Shown piece after piece: positions 36,146 to 45,947 of a DNA stretch of 64,000 nucleotides (positions are counted from its first letter, which is position 1; every line of letters starts with the position of its first letter). Made by a program: the position numbers and the translations under genes. The notes beneath the pieces were generated by a model, which had not been told where the DNA came from, ran no database searches, and saw nothing but the letters and a program-made list of their open reading frames with translations. Origin of the DNA: an uncultured Peptoniphilaceae bacterium (GTDB taxonomy: Bacteria; Bacillota; Clostridia; Tissierellales; Peptoniphilaceae); the NCBI GenBank assembly GCA_943912255.1, contig CALTTP010000004.1, forward strand, positions 1-64,000. Direction: 5' to 3'.

Positions 36146-37108
36146 ATGACAGAAAAAAATATTAAACAACCAGCAACGGCTTTTGCTTCACCAAGATTTG
36201 TTAACACAGGAAACTTTATGCGTATGCAAAGATTTGATAATGCAGAAGGACTAGACTTTGCAATTTACGGAATTCCTTTTGATACAGCTTGTTCATACAG
36301 AGTTGGAGCAAGATTTGGTCCTCAAGCAATAAGAAACATTTCTGTAATGATGAAGACTAACAATCCTGTACACGAAGTTAATATCCTTGACTACTTAAAG
36401 GGCGGAGACCTTGGAGATGTTAACGTTGTTCCTGGATACATACATCCAACTTATGATGCAATTGAAGCATTTGTAAGTGAAATAATTAAGGCAGGCGCTA
36501 TTCCTATAGCTCTTGGTGGAGACCACTCTATAACTCTTGGAGAGCTTAGAGCAATCGCTAAGGAGCATGGACCTGTATCACTACTTCACTTTGATTCCCA
36601 CGCTGACATTAACGATACAGTGTTTGGAGAAAAGTATAATCACGGAACTCCATTTAGAAGAGCAATTGAAGAAGGACTAATCGACCCTCATAAATCTGTT
36701 CAAATTGGTATGAGAGGATCTCTATATGACGCTGGAGAATTTAAACTAGCTAAGGACTTAGGATTAACTCTTATTCCAACTCACAAGGTTCGTGAAATGG
36801 GAATTCCTGAAACAATTAAAAAGGCAAAAGAAATTATCGGAGATAACAAAGTATTCTTAACTTTTGATATCGACTTTATCGACCCTGCTTATGCACCTGC
36901 TACAGGCACTCCTGAAGTAGGTGGATACACTTCACTTGAAGGTGTAGACATTATCAGAAGATTAGAAGGATTGAACTTTGTTGGAATGGACGTAGTTGAA
37001 GTTGCACCTCCATATGACCATGCGGAAATAACTTCTCTACTTGCTGCTAACTTAATCTTTGAATTCTTATCAATCTTTGCATTAAATAAGAAAGCGAAAC
37101 AAAAATAA
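36146..37108 (+). CDS. speB: Arginase/agmatinase-family guanidino hydrolase
   Basis: 320 residues. All manganese-ligand motifs are present: GGDHS (124-128), DSHAD (150-154) and DIDFIDP (241-247). The HGTPFRRAIEEGLID stretch (167-180) and SYRVGARFGPQAIR (50-63) are shared with agmatinases and with guanidinobutyrase/guanidinopropionase-type enzymes, so the gene symbol is only a family label. Expected to release urea from a guanidino compound. Its stop lies on the next start, which is a YjiH transporter, and it is preceded by a PAS-AAA+ regulator; no putrescine-pathway gene is nearby, favouring a catabolic role. Confidence 0.9.
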   Translation: MTEKNIKQPATAFASPRFVNTGNFMRMQRFDNAEGLDFAIYGIPFDTACSYRVGARFGPQAIRNISVMMKTNNPVHEVNILDYLKGGDLGDVNVVPGYIHPTYDAIEAFVSEIIKAGAIPIALGGDHSITLGELRAIAKEHGPVSLLHFDSHADINDTVFGEKYNHGTPFRRAIEEGLIDPHKSVQIGMRGSLYDAGEFKLAKDLGLTLIPTHKVREMGIPETIKKAKEIIGDNKVFLTFDIDFIDPAYAPATGTPEVGGYTSLEGVDIIRRLEGLNFVGMDVVEVAPPYDHAEITSLLAANLIFEFLSIFALNKKAKQK

Positions 37109-38574
37109 TGAAAGAGCAAACTAATTTTAGGGGAGCTCTTAGTAAGTCAGAAATTCGAGATCTAAATTTTGATCTCGAAGACTTACATCAGCTTGACTCT
37201 TTCGACTTAAAACCAAATGATAAGAAAAAGGGGATTGCTAAAAGTTTGATTTTCACAGCTATAGCAATCTTTATCTTTTTTATTCCAATTACAATTGACG
37301 GCAAGACCGATATTACTTTTGGAATAATTTATAACGGACTTATGAACTTAACAGGAAATTATGGACTATGGTTTGTAACCTTAATAACCATAGTTACTGC
37401 ACTACTTAGTATATATGGCAAGTACTTTGCAAAGGGCGGAAAAATCTACGACTACTTTCATGGCGACTCTATGATACATCCACTGATTTATACCATCGGT
37501 GCAGCATTTGCCCTACTATACACAATGAATGCAACAACTTCATTTAATGGACCAGAAGTCATTGTTGGACCATCAACTGGTGGTACAGTAATTCCATCAA
37601 TTGCTGTTGCAGTTTTCTGGATAATTTTGGTTTCATCATTCTGTATGCCATTTTTAATCAACTATGGATTCATTGATCTAATAGGAACTTTGATGGAACC
37701 ACTTATGAGACCGGTTTTCAAACTACCTGGAAGAGCAGCAATAAACGCATTAGTTTCATTCCTTTCCAGTAGTTCAGTTGGCGTACTTGTTACAAACAAG
37801 TTATACCGTAGAGGAGTGTACACAGAGAAAGAAGCTGTTTTAGTTGCAACAGGTTTCTCTGCTGTATCTGTAGGTTTTGCCTACATGGTAATTAAAACTG
37901 CAGGGCTTCAAGATCACTTTGCCCTTGTATACCTAGTGTCTGCGTTTATGACACTTATGATTTCAGGTATTATTGGAAGAATCCCTCCTTTTAATAAGAA
38001 GAGAGATGTGTATCCAAATGGCAAGGTGCAAACTAAAGAAGACATTGACAACACTAAGTCTTCATCAAATGGAGTCTTTGCAACTGGTGGAAACAGAGCT
38101 TTTAAAAAAGCCTTCTTAGCACCACCACTGGCGGGAGAAATCAAATCAAGTCTTAAGGACAGCGTGGAAGTTATACCAAAGGTAGTTACTTCACTTTGCG
38201 CCATTGGTACAGGAGCTTTGATACTTGCAGAAAACACACCTATATTTAGTTTTTTAGGAAAACTTTTCGTGCCACTTCTAAATCTATTGAGAGTACCTAA
38301 CGCAGCTGACATTGCCGCAAGTTTCCCTGTTGGAATAGCAGAGATGTTCTTGCCTGTACTATTAATAGCAGAAAAGGTACCTGTGCTTCATCCACAAGCG
38401 AGATTCTTAGTTGTTTCAGTTTCAATTTCACAAATAATATTCTTTGCTGAAACAATAGTTGTAATGATGTCTGCAAAATTACCTATAAAACTATGGGAGC
38501 TTGTTGTTGTGTTCATTGAAAGAACAATACTTGCAATCATAATAGGTTCAATCTTTATGCACATCTTATTCTAA
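37108..38574 (+). CDS. YjiH-family membrane transporter (nucleoside-recognition/Gate domain)
   Basis: 488 residues, about ten predicted helices after a ~45-residue charged N-terminus. Two Gate-type segments are visible: LVSFLSSSSVGVLVTNKLYRRGVYTEKEA (about 205-235) and DIAASFPVGIAEMFLPVLLI (about 394-413). Function of YjiH proteins is not firmly known. It starts within the stop of the guanidino hydrolase gene, so it probably carries the substrate or a product of that enzyme. Confidence 0.82.
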   Translation: MKEQTNFRGALSKSEIRDLNFDLEDLHQLDSFDLKPNDKKKGIAKSLIFTAIAIFIFFIPITIDGKTDITFGIIYNGLMNLTGNYGLWFVTLITIVTALLSIYGKYFAKGGKIYDYFHGDSMIHPLIYTIGAAFALLYTMNATTSFNGPEVIVGPSTGGTVIPSIAVAVFWIILVSSFCMPFLINYGFIDLIGTLMEPLMRPVFKLPGRAAINALVSFLSSSSVGVLVTNKLYRRGVYTEKEAVLVATGFSAVSVGFAYMVIKTAGLQDHFALVYLVSAFMTLMISGIIGRIPPFNKKRDVYPNGKVQTKEDIDNTKSSSNGVFATGGNRAFKKAFLAPPLAGEIKSSLKDSVEVIPKVVTSLCAIGTGALILAENTPIFSFLGKLFVPLLNLLRVPNAADIAASFPVGIAEMFLPVLLIAEKVPVLHPQARFLVVSVSISQIIFFAETIVVMMSAKLPIKLWELVVVFIERTILAIIIGSIFMHILF

Positions 38575-38580
38575 AAACAA

Positions 38581-38620
38581 AGTCAGTATTTTAGCCGAGT
38601 GCCAAAATACTGACTCTTTT
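38581..38620. terminator. Bidirectional terminator
   Basis: AGTCAGTATTTT / AAAATACTGACT perfect 12-bp stem with an 11-nt loop and T tract, between convergent yjiH-like and P1 peptidase genes. Confidence 0.9.
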
Positions 38621-39672
38621 TATTTTAAATATTCTTCAAAGTAAGAAACTTCTTCAAGTACATCCCTTAGGGATTCTACTTCAAATCCCTTGTATCCATT
38701 TACACTTTCTGCATAAATCATGGAACTTAAGATACTTTCATGGATTGCATCTATTGTAGCAGAAAAAACATCGTCAATCTTGTCATCGCTTAAACATTTG
38801 ATATTTACGAACTCTTCCCTTTCATGAGGAATTTTATTGTAAGTTGAAAATGCTAGCGCAATTTCTCCACTTCCATTTCCAGAGTTTGCCCCTGTTCTTG
38901 AAATCCCCGCCATGGCTCTCTTGCACACCCTCTTTAACTGTCTTGATGAAAGTGGAAGGTCCGTTGCAATTATAATTATTATTGACCCCTGTTCCTTTTC
39001 TTTGTCTACAGGTATTTGTTTTTGTAATCTGTCTTCCCTAAGTGCTTTTATATTTTTTCCATCAATGGTAAGTTCGTGAAACTTTGCATGGTTAGTTAGA
39101 GCTAAAACTCCGATGTTGTAGTCCTTGTCATAGTGAACCGCCCTTGAAGAAGTTCCGATTCCACCCTTTAGTTCATGACATCTCATTCCACGTCCTGCAC
39201 CAACGGCGCCCTCTTCAAAATCCACTGATGCACTTGTTATAGCTTCAAGCACATGCTCTTCTGTAACATGAAGTCCTCTAATGTCATTTAGTCTCATGTC
39301 ATTACATTCAAGTACCGGGCAGTTTATAGTTCCAGTGTCCACCCCAATTTCAGGATTTAGTTCAAGCATATACTTTACAGATGCCGTAAGTGCCGTTCCC
39401 ACTGAAAGAGTGTTGGTAAGTACTATTGGCGCTTCTAGGGTTCCCAGTTCATCAATTTGAATTAGACCCTGTGGCTTTGCAAATCCATTTACCACATGGC
39501 TTCTGGCTAAAAGTTTTTCTTTAAATATATTTTCCTTTGGTACTATGGCAGTTACTCCCGTTTGAATACTTCCTGTTTTAATTGTAACTTGACCTACCTT
39601 AACTCCTTTAACATCTGTTATAGAATTGTTTTTCCCCTTTTTATACATTCCAATTTCTTTTTTAAGTCCCAT
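38620..39672 (-). CDS. P1-family (DmpA/BapA-type) aminopeptidase
   Basis: 350 residues. Family features: NSITDVKGVKVGQVTI near the start, GVTAIVPKE, VNGFAKPQGLIQIDELG, GAVGAGRGMRCHELKGGIGTSS split at about 155-176, and the self-cleavage pair Gly229-Ser230 (EQGSIIIIIATDLPLS) that frees the N-terminal nucleophile serine. Enzymes of this family remove N-terminal D- or L-amino acids or cleave beta-peptides; the substrate is not predictable. Divergent from the NhaC gene. Confidence 0.88.
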   Translation of the reverse strand: MGLKKEIGMYKKGKNNSITDVKGVKVGQVTIKTGSIQTGVTAIVPKENIFKEKLLARSHVVNGFAKPQGLIQIDELGTLEAPIVLTNTLSVGTALTASVKYMLELNPEIGVDTGTINCPVLECNDMRLNDIRGLHVTEEHVLEAITSASVDFEEGAVGAGRGMRCHELKGGIGTSSRAVHYDKDYNIGVLALTNHAKFHELTIDGKNIKALREDRLQKQIPVDKEKEQGSIIIIIATDLPLSSRQLKRVCKRAMAGISRTGANSGNGSGEIALAFSTYNKIPHEREEFVNIKCLSDDKIDDVFSATIDAIHESILSSMIYAESVNGYKGFEVESLRDVLEEVSYFEEYLK

Positions 39673-39726
39673 TCCTACTCCCCTCTATCCATTAAAATTT
39701 TAACAATTTCCTGCTTTAAATTATCA

Positions 39727-39756
39727 TTGACAATGTGATTACTTATATCATACTAT
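39727..39756 (+). promoter_or_regulatory. Promoter of nhaC-asparaginase operon
   Basis: TTGACA (39727-39732), 18-bp spacer, TACTAT (39751-39756); 31 bp later the NhaC start with AAAGGAGG. Confidence 0.7.
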
Positions 39757-39787
39757 ACTATTATATCGTATTAAAAGGAGGATTTTA

Positions 39788-41206
39788 ATGGAAAATATTA
39801 AAGAGAAGAAAAGACCAGAATTTGGTTATGCAATTATAATTCTTTTAACACTGGCAGCTATTTTAGTATATGGACTAAGTGTACTCAAAGCTCCCCTTGC
39901 TGTAATTGTGTTTATTGCATGGATTGTTGTAAATCTATTTGCCATAAGACTCGGCTATAAGTATAAAGAGCTTGAAAAAATCGCAATTAACCAAGTTGGC
40001 CACTCACTTCAATCGGTGGTTATAATGCTTGCAGTTGGTATGCTTATATCATCATGGATTGCATCGGGAACAGTTCCTACAATAATCTACTACGGATTAA
40101 AGATTATTAATCCCGACTACTACCTTGTAACGACTTTAGTTATATGTGCCATAGTTTCAATGTTCACAGGAACATCATGGGGAACTATTGGCACAGTTGG
40201 TGTGGCGCTTTTAGGAATTGGAATCAGTATGGGAATTCATCCTGGAATGATTGCCGGGGCTCTTATATCAGGATCATGGTTTGGAGATAAACTCTCTCCA
40301 CTATCAGACACTACAAACTTCCAATCAGGAGTAATGGGAGTTCCACTTATGACCCATGTGAAGCACATGCTTTACACCACAGTGCCATCCTTTATAGTTT
40401 CAGGTATTCTATTCTTTATCTTAGGTAGAGGTAACGCTGCATCCTTTGATGATTCTGTAATAACACAGATCACAGGTCAATTGGATTCATTTTTCAAAAT
40501 CAGTTTCATTACCCTAATACCTTTAATAGTGGTTATAGTACTGTTGATTATGCAAAGACCAGCATCACAATCAATCCTTATTGGTGCAATTCTTGGAATG
40601 GCCCTTGCCATATTCTATCAAGGCTTTGATGCAAAAATGGTTATAGGTTCTGGACTAACAGGTTTTAACTATGAATTTAATGACGAATTCTTCAATAAAC
40701 TATTAAATCGTGGCGGCATGGATTCCATGACAAGGACAATACAGGCCCTAATCTTTACTACGGGACTTGGTGGAATGCTTAGAGAGATGGATATTTTAAA
40801 AGTTATTATAGATCCGATTTCAAAGAAGATAAAGTCAGACTTTGCACTAATCTTCTCAGGAATATTTGTAACATACCTATCCATTGCACTTACAGGATCC
40901 CACATGTTTGCATCCATCATGGTTCAATCTACAATGCTTGACCTTTATAAAAAGAATGGACTTAAGCCAGAAAATGCTTCAAGAATAACAGAGGACTGCG
41001 GTACACTTGGAGTTACATTAATTCCATATGGAGTTACAGCCCTATTTATCGTAGACACCTTGGGAATTGACTTTGCAACCTTCTTCCCATACACATTCTT
41101 CTGCTTCCTATGTCCAATATTCAACCTACTTTGTGGTTTAACAGGCATCGGCATTGCAAGATACACAGAAGAAGAAATGAGAGAGATGAACTTACAAGAG
41201 GTGTAA
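39788..41206 (+). CDS. nhaC: Na+/H+ antiporter, NhaC family
   Basis: 472 residues, about 12 predicted helices. Typical NhaC segments: GTSWGTIGTVGVALLGIG (about 132-149), SGSWFGDKLSPLSDTTN (about 164-180) and LTGSHMFASIMVQSTM. Some members exchange amino acids or dicarboxylates (for example malate/lactate). It is in an operon with an asparaginase 1 bp downstream, so aspartate, asparagine or linked ion exchange is possible. Confidence 0.9.
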   Translation: MENIKEKKRPEFGYAIIILLTLAAILVYGLSVLKAPLAVIVFIAWIVVNLFAIRLGYKYKELEKIAINQVGHSLQSVVIMLAVGMLISSWIASGTVPTIIYYGLKIINPDYYLVTTLVICAIVSMFTGTSWGTIGTVGVALLGIGISMGIHPGMIAGALISGSWFGDKLSPLSDTTNFQSGVMGVPLMTHVKHMLYTTVPSFIVSGILFFILGRGNAASFDDSVITQITGQLDSFFKISFITLIPLIVVIVLLIMQRPASQSILIGAILGMALAIFYQGFDAKMVIGSGLTGFNYEFNDEFFNKLLNRGGMDSMTRTIQALIFTTGLGGMLREMDILKVIIDPISKKIKSDFALIFSGIFVTYLSIALTGSHMFASIMVQSTMLDLYKKNGLKPENASRITEDCGTLGVTLIPYGVTALFIVDTLGIDFATFFPYTFFCFLCPIFNLLCGLTGIGIARYTEEEMREMNLQEV

Positions 41207-41207
41207 T

Positions 41208-42194
41208 ATGGAAAAACTCGCAATTACAACTAGAGGCAGCATCGAAGACATGTATACCTTCGGAAGTGTTTCGGTAGTTGGCGAAAAAAATAAAATAATT
41301 TATGAAAAGGGAGACAGTTCGGAAATTTCCTTTCCAAGATCTTCTGCAAAACTAATGCAAGCTCTAACACCTTTGGCTCTAGGCGCTAAAGAGGAGTTCA
41401 ACCTTACAGAAAAAGAGATTGCAGTTATTTGCGCTTCACACTCAGGCGAAGACTTTCATATAGAAACCATAAGAAATATTTTGAAAAAGGCGGGCCTTGA
41501 TGAAAGCTATTTGAAATGTGGTCCCCACTATCCTTTTAAAGAAGACATTGCAGGAAAAATGAAAAAAGAAGGTATTAAGCCTAAAGACATTCACAACAAC
41601 TGCAGTGGAAAACACACGGGAATGTTACTTGCATGTAAGATAATGGGCTGGGATATGGAAGATTATTATAAGATTGACCACCCAGTTCAAAGAAAAATTA
41701 CAGAAAATATCGAAAGAGTTTGTGAGTGTAAAATCCCTCTGGAACATATTTCAGTAGATGGCTGTGGCGTTCCAGTGCATGCAATGACCATGAGGGAATT
41801 TGCCCATGGCATGCAGAAGATGAGCGACTTTGAAAAACTTGAAGGATTTGAAGAAGCTTCAAAAGATATTTACAACGCAATTACAAAACATTCCAAATAC
41901 ACTTCAGGATCTGACAGAATAGATCACTATCTAATCTCAAGATACCCTGGAAAAATAATTGTAAAATCAGGAGCAAATGGATACTTTGGAGGATACCTTC
42001 CAGACAAAAAATATGGTTTCTGCATTAAGACCTATGACGGAATAAGTTCTGTGAGAAATCTTATTTTAATAGAGCTAATGAAAAAGTTCGAAGTTATCCC
42101 ACAAGAGGATTATGATTATTTCGAAAATCTATTTACAAGCAAAATCAAAAACCACCGCGATGAAGTTGTTGGTGAGGTAAAAGTTTTATTGTAA
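41208..42194 (+). CDS. Asparaginase, Rhizobium etli type (Asparaginase_II)
   Basis: 328 residues. Signature residues of the ReAV-type asparaginases are present: Ser45-x-x-Lys48 (PRSSAKLMQ), CASHSGEDFH (about 75-84), Cys132 and Lys135 in NNCSGKHTGML, and Cys186 in DGCGVPVHAM. The enzyme hydrolyses asparagine to aspartate and ammonia. Unrelated to the classical bacterial L-asparaginases. Starts 1 bp after the NhaC stop. Confidence 0.9.
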   Translation: MEKLAITTRGSIEDMYTFGSVSVVGEKNKIIYEKGDSSEISFPRSSAKLMQALTPLALGAKEEFNLTEKEIAVICASHSGEDFHIETIRNILKKAGLDESYLKCGPHYPFKEDIAGKMKKEGIKPKDIHNNCSGKHTGMLLACKIMGWDMEDYYKIDHPVQRKITENIERVCECKIPLEHISVDGCGVPVHAMTMREFAHGMQKMSDFEKLEGFEEASKDIYNAITKHSKYTSGSDRIDHYLISRYPGKIIVKSGANGYFGGYLPDKKYGFCIKTYDGISSVRNLILIELMKKFEVIPQEDYDYFENLFTSKIKNHRDEVVGEVKVLL

Positions 42195-42197
42195 TTT

Positions 42198-42231
42198 AAA
42201 AGGCTACGGGTGAATTCCCATAGCCTTTTTT
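42198..42231. terminator. Bidirectional terminator
   Basis: AAAAGGCTACGGG / CCCATAGCCTTTT stem (one mismatch) with T6, between convergent asparaginase and CWB2 genes. Confidence 0.85.
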
Positions 42232-42233
42232 CA

Positions 42234-45185
42234 TTATTTAAATAGACTTGTACTTACGCTGTCTTCTCCTCCAAGAATATAAACTTTTTCTGGCTTGTTC
42301 TTTTCTAAATAAGCCTTTGTCACATCTGGTAGAGAATCTTTTCTAGTTAATAGAATTGGTGCATTTGTCTTTTCTGTTACTGCTCCAAATACTAGTGCAT
42401 CTGCATATGCTGTGCTATTTGCAAGTGCTACTTGTTTTGGATTCTTAAATGCTCTCTCAGCTATCTTTACTGCTGTTTCGAATCTATCTTTTCCTGATAT
42501 TCTATCTGCTTCAAGCGGTAGGTTTACTGAACTCTTACCTCCTACTATTAGAATATCTTTTGCATTTTCGATAATTTCTTTTGCTGATTGTGGTATTTCT
42601 TTTTCTTTCACAAGTATTATTCCTCTGTTTTCTACTTGTGCAATACTTGATGCTGTTAATGCATCTACTAGTGTAATACCGTTAGCAATTACAAGTTTGT
42701 CAGTTTTACCTGCTGCTTTTGCTATCTTTACTGCTGTTTCAAATCTATCTTTTCCTGCTATTGTTTCAACTTTTTGTTTTAAGTCTTCAGTAGCTTTTTT
42801 GGATACGGAACTGTTTCCACCTATTACTATTATATTTTTTGCTCCAAGTCTTTCTATTTCTTGTTTTACTTCTTCTGGTGTGCTATCTTTTTTGATTAAT
42901 AGTATTGGTGCGTTCTTTTCTTTTGCTAATACGCTTGCTGAAAGTGCGTCTGATTCTGTCATTCCGTTTACAAGTATCACTGTTTCTGCACTGTTGAAAT
43001 TTTTCTTTGATATCTCAACTGCTGTCTTGTATCTGTCCTTGCCTGATTGTCTTTGAAGCTCAGCTCCTTCAAAGATTTTATTTTCTGGTTTTGTTTCTGG
43101 TTTTGACTCTGGCTTTGTGCCTGGTTTTGTCTCAGGTTGAGGAGTAGGCTTTATTTCTGGTTCAGATGGTTCTGGTGTTTCTATTTCTTTTTTTGATTCA
43201 TATTCAATAACAAAATCGTAAATTGACAATGTTTTAGTTTTTATATTTACAAAATTTTCTTGTTCTTCATACGCCAATTTTTTTAAATTCCCAAATTTAT
43301 CTAATTGATAAACCGCTTTTACTGCCTTATCCTTTGGAACACTTCTTTGAATTGTGAAGTCTCCATCTGCCATTTTAGTAATTTCACATCTGTGAGGATT
43401 TATTAAATTGAACCTAAAAAGATCAAAGTCCTTACCTCTCATTTTGCTAACAGAAGATTTTTCTGGAAGAATAGTCTTTAGCATCAAATCTCCAAAGTTC
43501 ATTCCCTTTATAACTGTACTGCCATCATCTGATTTAACTTCCGTATTATTGTCATTTTCTTTTCCCTTAGGAACTAATGTCAAGAAAGTTGCATTAGCAC
43601 AAGTTGTTTGGTTAAATACATACTTTCCATCTTCCCATCCTAATGGATGGGTAGGTCCTCTTTCAGATTTGTCTACAAGTGTAAACGGAAAGTTTTCAAT
43701 AGCAAATTCATTATTTGAATCTTCCACTTTTACAGAATATTGAACTCCGTCATATAGTTCAATAGGAGTTATAGGAACACCCCAATCATCTTCTTCAAGG
43801 GTTGTGGCTGTGACAGTATCATATTCACTAGTGAAAATTAATTTTACATTACTATAATCTTTTGGATTATTTTTATCTTGCTTAATTCTCACATAGTCTA
43901 TAGTGTATTTATCTTTTATCATCTCTCCTTTTTCAAGAGGTCTAATTGTAAGATATTCTATTTTGGTATTTGCAGGTTCTGCATATGGATTTTTTGTTTT
44001 ATGTCTAATAGGCAATTGTCCCCTGCCATTAGCTTTGAAATAAAATTCATTTACTTCTTTTTCAAAAGGTGTATCCGATAAAATAAATTGATCATTATTG
44101 GAACCAGTTGTCAACATATAATCATCATTTTCATATACAAATAACGATGCAAGTTCTCCTTCATATGCCATAAAAGTTCCTACTCTTTCAGATCTTGTTA
44201 AATTATATAAAGTAAAGAATAGATATTCGGTATCTCCTAAAGGCCTTAAATCATCTCCTTCTTTAACCATAATTGGAATAGGCGCCATTGCTATTCTATT
44301 ATCTGAAAAATCGCAAATTTTATCGACTGACTCTTTTGAATAATCTAATTTGTTAATTAAAATTTCTTCAAAAACTTTATTATCTGGTCCAAGAGCTACT
44401 ATTTTACCATCTATGTTTTTAACTTTGATAGTTAAAGTCTCTAATTGATATTCATTATTTTCTTTAAGTCGAATTTCATATTCTTGATCTTCCCTTAAAT
44501 TAAATTTACCTTTACCAGATTTAGATTTATATGTGTCTATTTTCTTAGTTTTTAAATTCTCTACTTCAAATTCTAATTCTCTTTCAACAGGTATCATATT
44601 GCAAGAACCACATAACACCTTAAATGAAAAATCCTTATCTTGTTTTTGTGTAGACCTTTCACCATATTCTATTACTGTATCGTAAATTGACAAAGTATTT
44701 GTTTTAATGTCTACAACATTGCCTTTAACTTTAAAATCTAGTTCTGTTAAGTTACCATCTTTCTCTACCTGATAAACAGCCTTTACAGATTTATTATCTG
44801 GTATATTTCTATGAATTGTAAAATCACCATCAGCCATTTTTGAAACTTCACATCTTTTAGGATTGATAAGCTTAAACCTAAACAAATCAAAATCTTTTCC
44901 GTCCATTCCTTTGATTTGACTTTTATCTGGGTGAATGGTTCTAAGCATTAAGTCTCTAAAGTTCATACCAGATACTGATGTGTTTCCATTGGAACATTTA
45001 ATAACAGTATTATTGTCATTTTCATGACCTTTTCTAACAATATCAATGGTATTTGTATTTCCACAGTAAGAATGATTAAATTGTGCCATATGACAGTCCA
45101 ATTTCAAACTCTGGATTGCTATTCTACAATACCCTATTTGATGAAAATGCATCCTGTCACTTTGCCTTTGGTAAAGCCTATCCAA
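42234..45185 (-). pseudogene. CWB2 surface protein lacking its 5' end, fused to antisense aminopeptidase DNA
   Basis: The frame is 983 codons, but the first ~34 (45185-45084) are the reverse complement of the duplicated aminopeptidase fragment; native sequence begins at 45080. No signal peptide and no good RBS remain (TTG start). Native parts: two ~105-residue repeats sharing FDLFRF...LINPxRCE...KMADGDFTI and LSIYD (about 70-175 and 585-690), an intervening beta-rich region, a Pro/Lys linker (about 700-735) and three C-terminal CWB2 repeats (about 740-983) with KDRYKTAVEI and KDRFETAVKIA. The intact protein would be a wall-bound adhesin-like protein. As it stands, it cannot be secreted. Confidence 0.82.
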
Positions 45186-45303
45186 CCTGTATAAAAGGTG
45201 GCGTGGACCTATCTGATGAAGAACTATTAGAAATTGGAGTTAACGACTCCCTTATCCATGAAGACTTTATGGTAGGTTCCAAGGACCTAGAAATCACTGG
45301 AGA
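45081..45303 (+). repeat. 223-bp perfect direct repeat, right copy
   Basis: Identical to 24488-24710, same orientation, 20,593 bp away. Confidence 0.95.
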
Positions 45304-45358
45304 ACTTCCAAACGGAGAAATAGAATATATCTTTAAAGACGGAAACTGGACATTTTAA
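45083..45358 (+). pseudogene. 3' fragment of a second M29 aminopeptidase gene
   Basis: Codes for the last ~91 residues of the aminopeptidase, from PYDSPISNSG to the stop. The first 223 bp equal the full gene; the last 55 bp differ at 7 sites (six silent, one Ala to Thr), so this end comes from a diverged paralog rather than a plain copy. No start or promoter; non-functional. Confidence 0.9.
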
Positions 45359-45393
45359 TAATCCCAAAGATATAGTTGGCACAGTTAATAAAA

Positions 45394-45470
45394 GACATTG
45401 TGCAAAATTTCTAAATATAATAACCCCCTAGAAAAGGCCAATTTCACACCTTTCTAAGGGGTTTTATGCT
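45394..45470 (-). repeat. Intergenic palindromic repeat, copy 3
   Basis: On the minus strand: AAACCCCTTAGAAA, loop with GAAATTGGCC, TTTTCTAGGGGGTT, then AAATTTTGCACAAT. Same order as copies 1 and 2, with compensating changes in both stem arms. It lies downstream of both the aminopeptidase fragment and the DUF3139 gene and could terminate the latter. Confidence 0.7.
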
Positions 45471-45508
45471 TTATTACTGTCAAAGGTTTAGTAGCCTTTC
45501 TACATCTA

Positions 45509-45934
45509 TTACTTTAATATCTTTTCGAAATCTCTTAAAAATTCTCCATTACTATCTAAAGTTCCTTCGGAGTATTTCTCATCTTCCTTGTTATTTTCGC
45601 TATCTAAACTCCACATAGTACTATAATTTACACCTTTATAAAATTTCTTATCCTTTTTAGGATATACAGCAACTATTATATCTGGAGCAGAAAAAGAGTA
45701 CCGAAGCTCACATTCAGGAGTGTTCTTTAATATAATGGTTCTTTCATATTCTTGAGTCTTAGTTCTTGAACCTATCCCGGTATCTTTTAAAATATCCTCT
45801 TGCTTAATCCCCTGTTGGGAAATATAAGCATCAATTGAATTTTTTGCTATTGTTTTTGTGATAAAACTTGAAACTAGATAAATAGCCGCAAGAACAACTA
45901 TAATAGCTATTACAATATTAATTTTTTTCTTCAT
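45509..45934 (-). CDS. DUF3139-like membrane-anchored protein
   Basis: 141 residues. An N-terminal helix (KKKINIVIAIIVVLAAIYLV) anchors a small outside domain with IAKNSIDAYISQQGIKQEDI, then RTIILKNTPECELRYSFS. This follows the DUF3139 layout of short Firmicutes membrane proteins. Function unknown. Encoded 13 bp after the YiiX-like gene. Confidence 0.65.
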   Translation of the reverse strand: MKKKINIVIAIIVVLAAIYLVSSFITKTIAKNSIDAYISQQGIKQEDILKDTGIGSRTKTQEYERTIILKNTPECELRYSFSAPDIIVAVYPKKDKKFYKGVNYSTMWSLDSENNKEDEKYSEGTLDSNGEFLRDFEKILK

Positions 45935-45947
45935 TTCTAATACCTTA

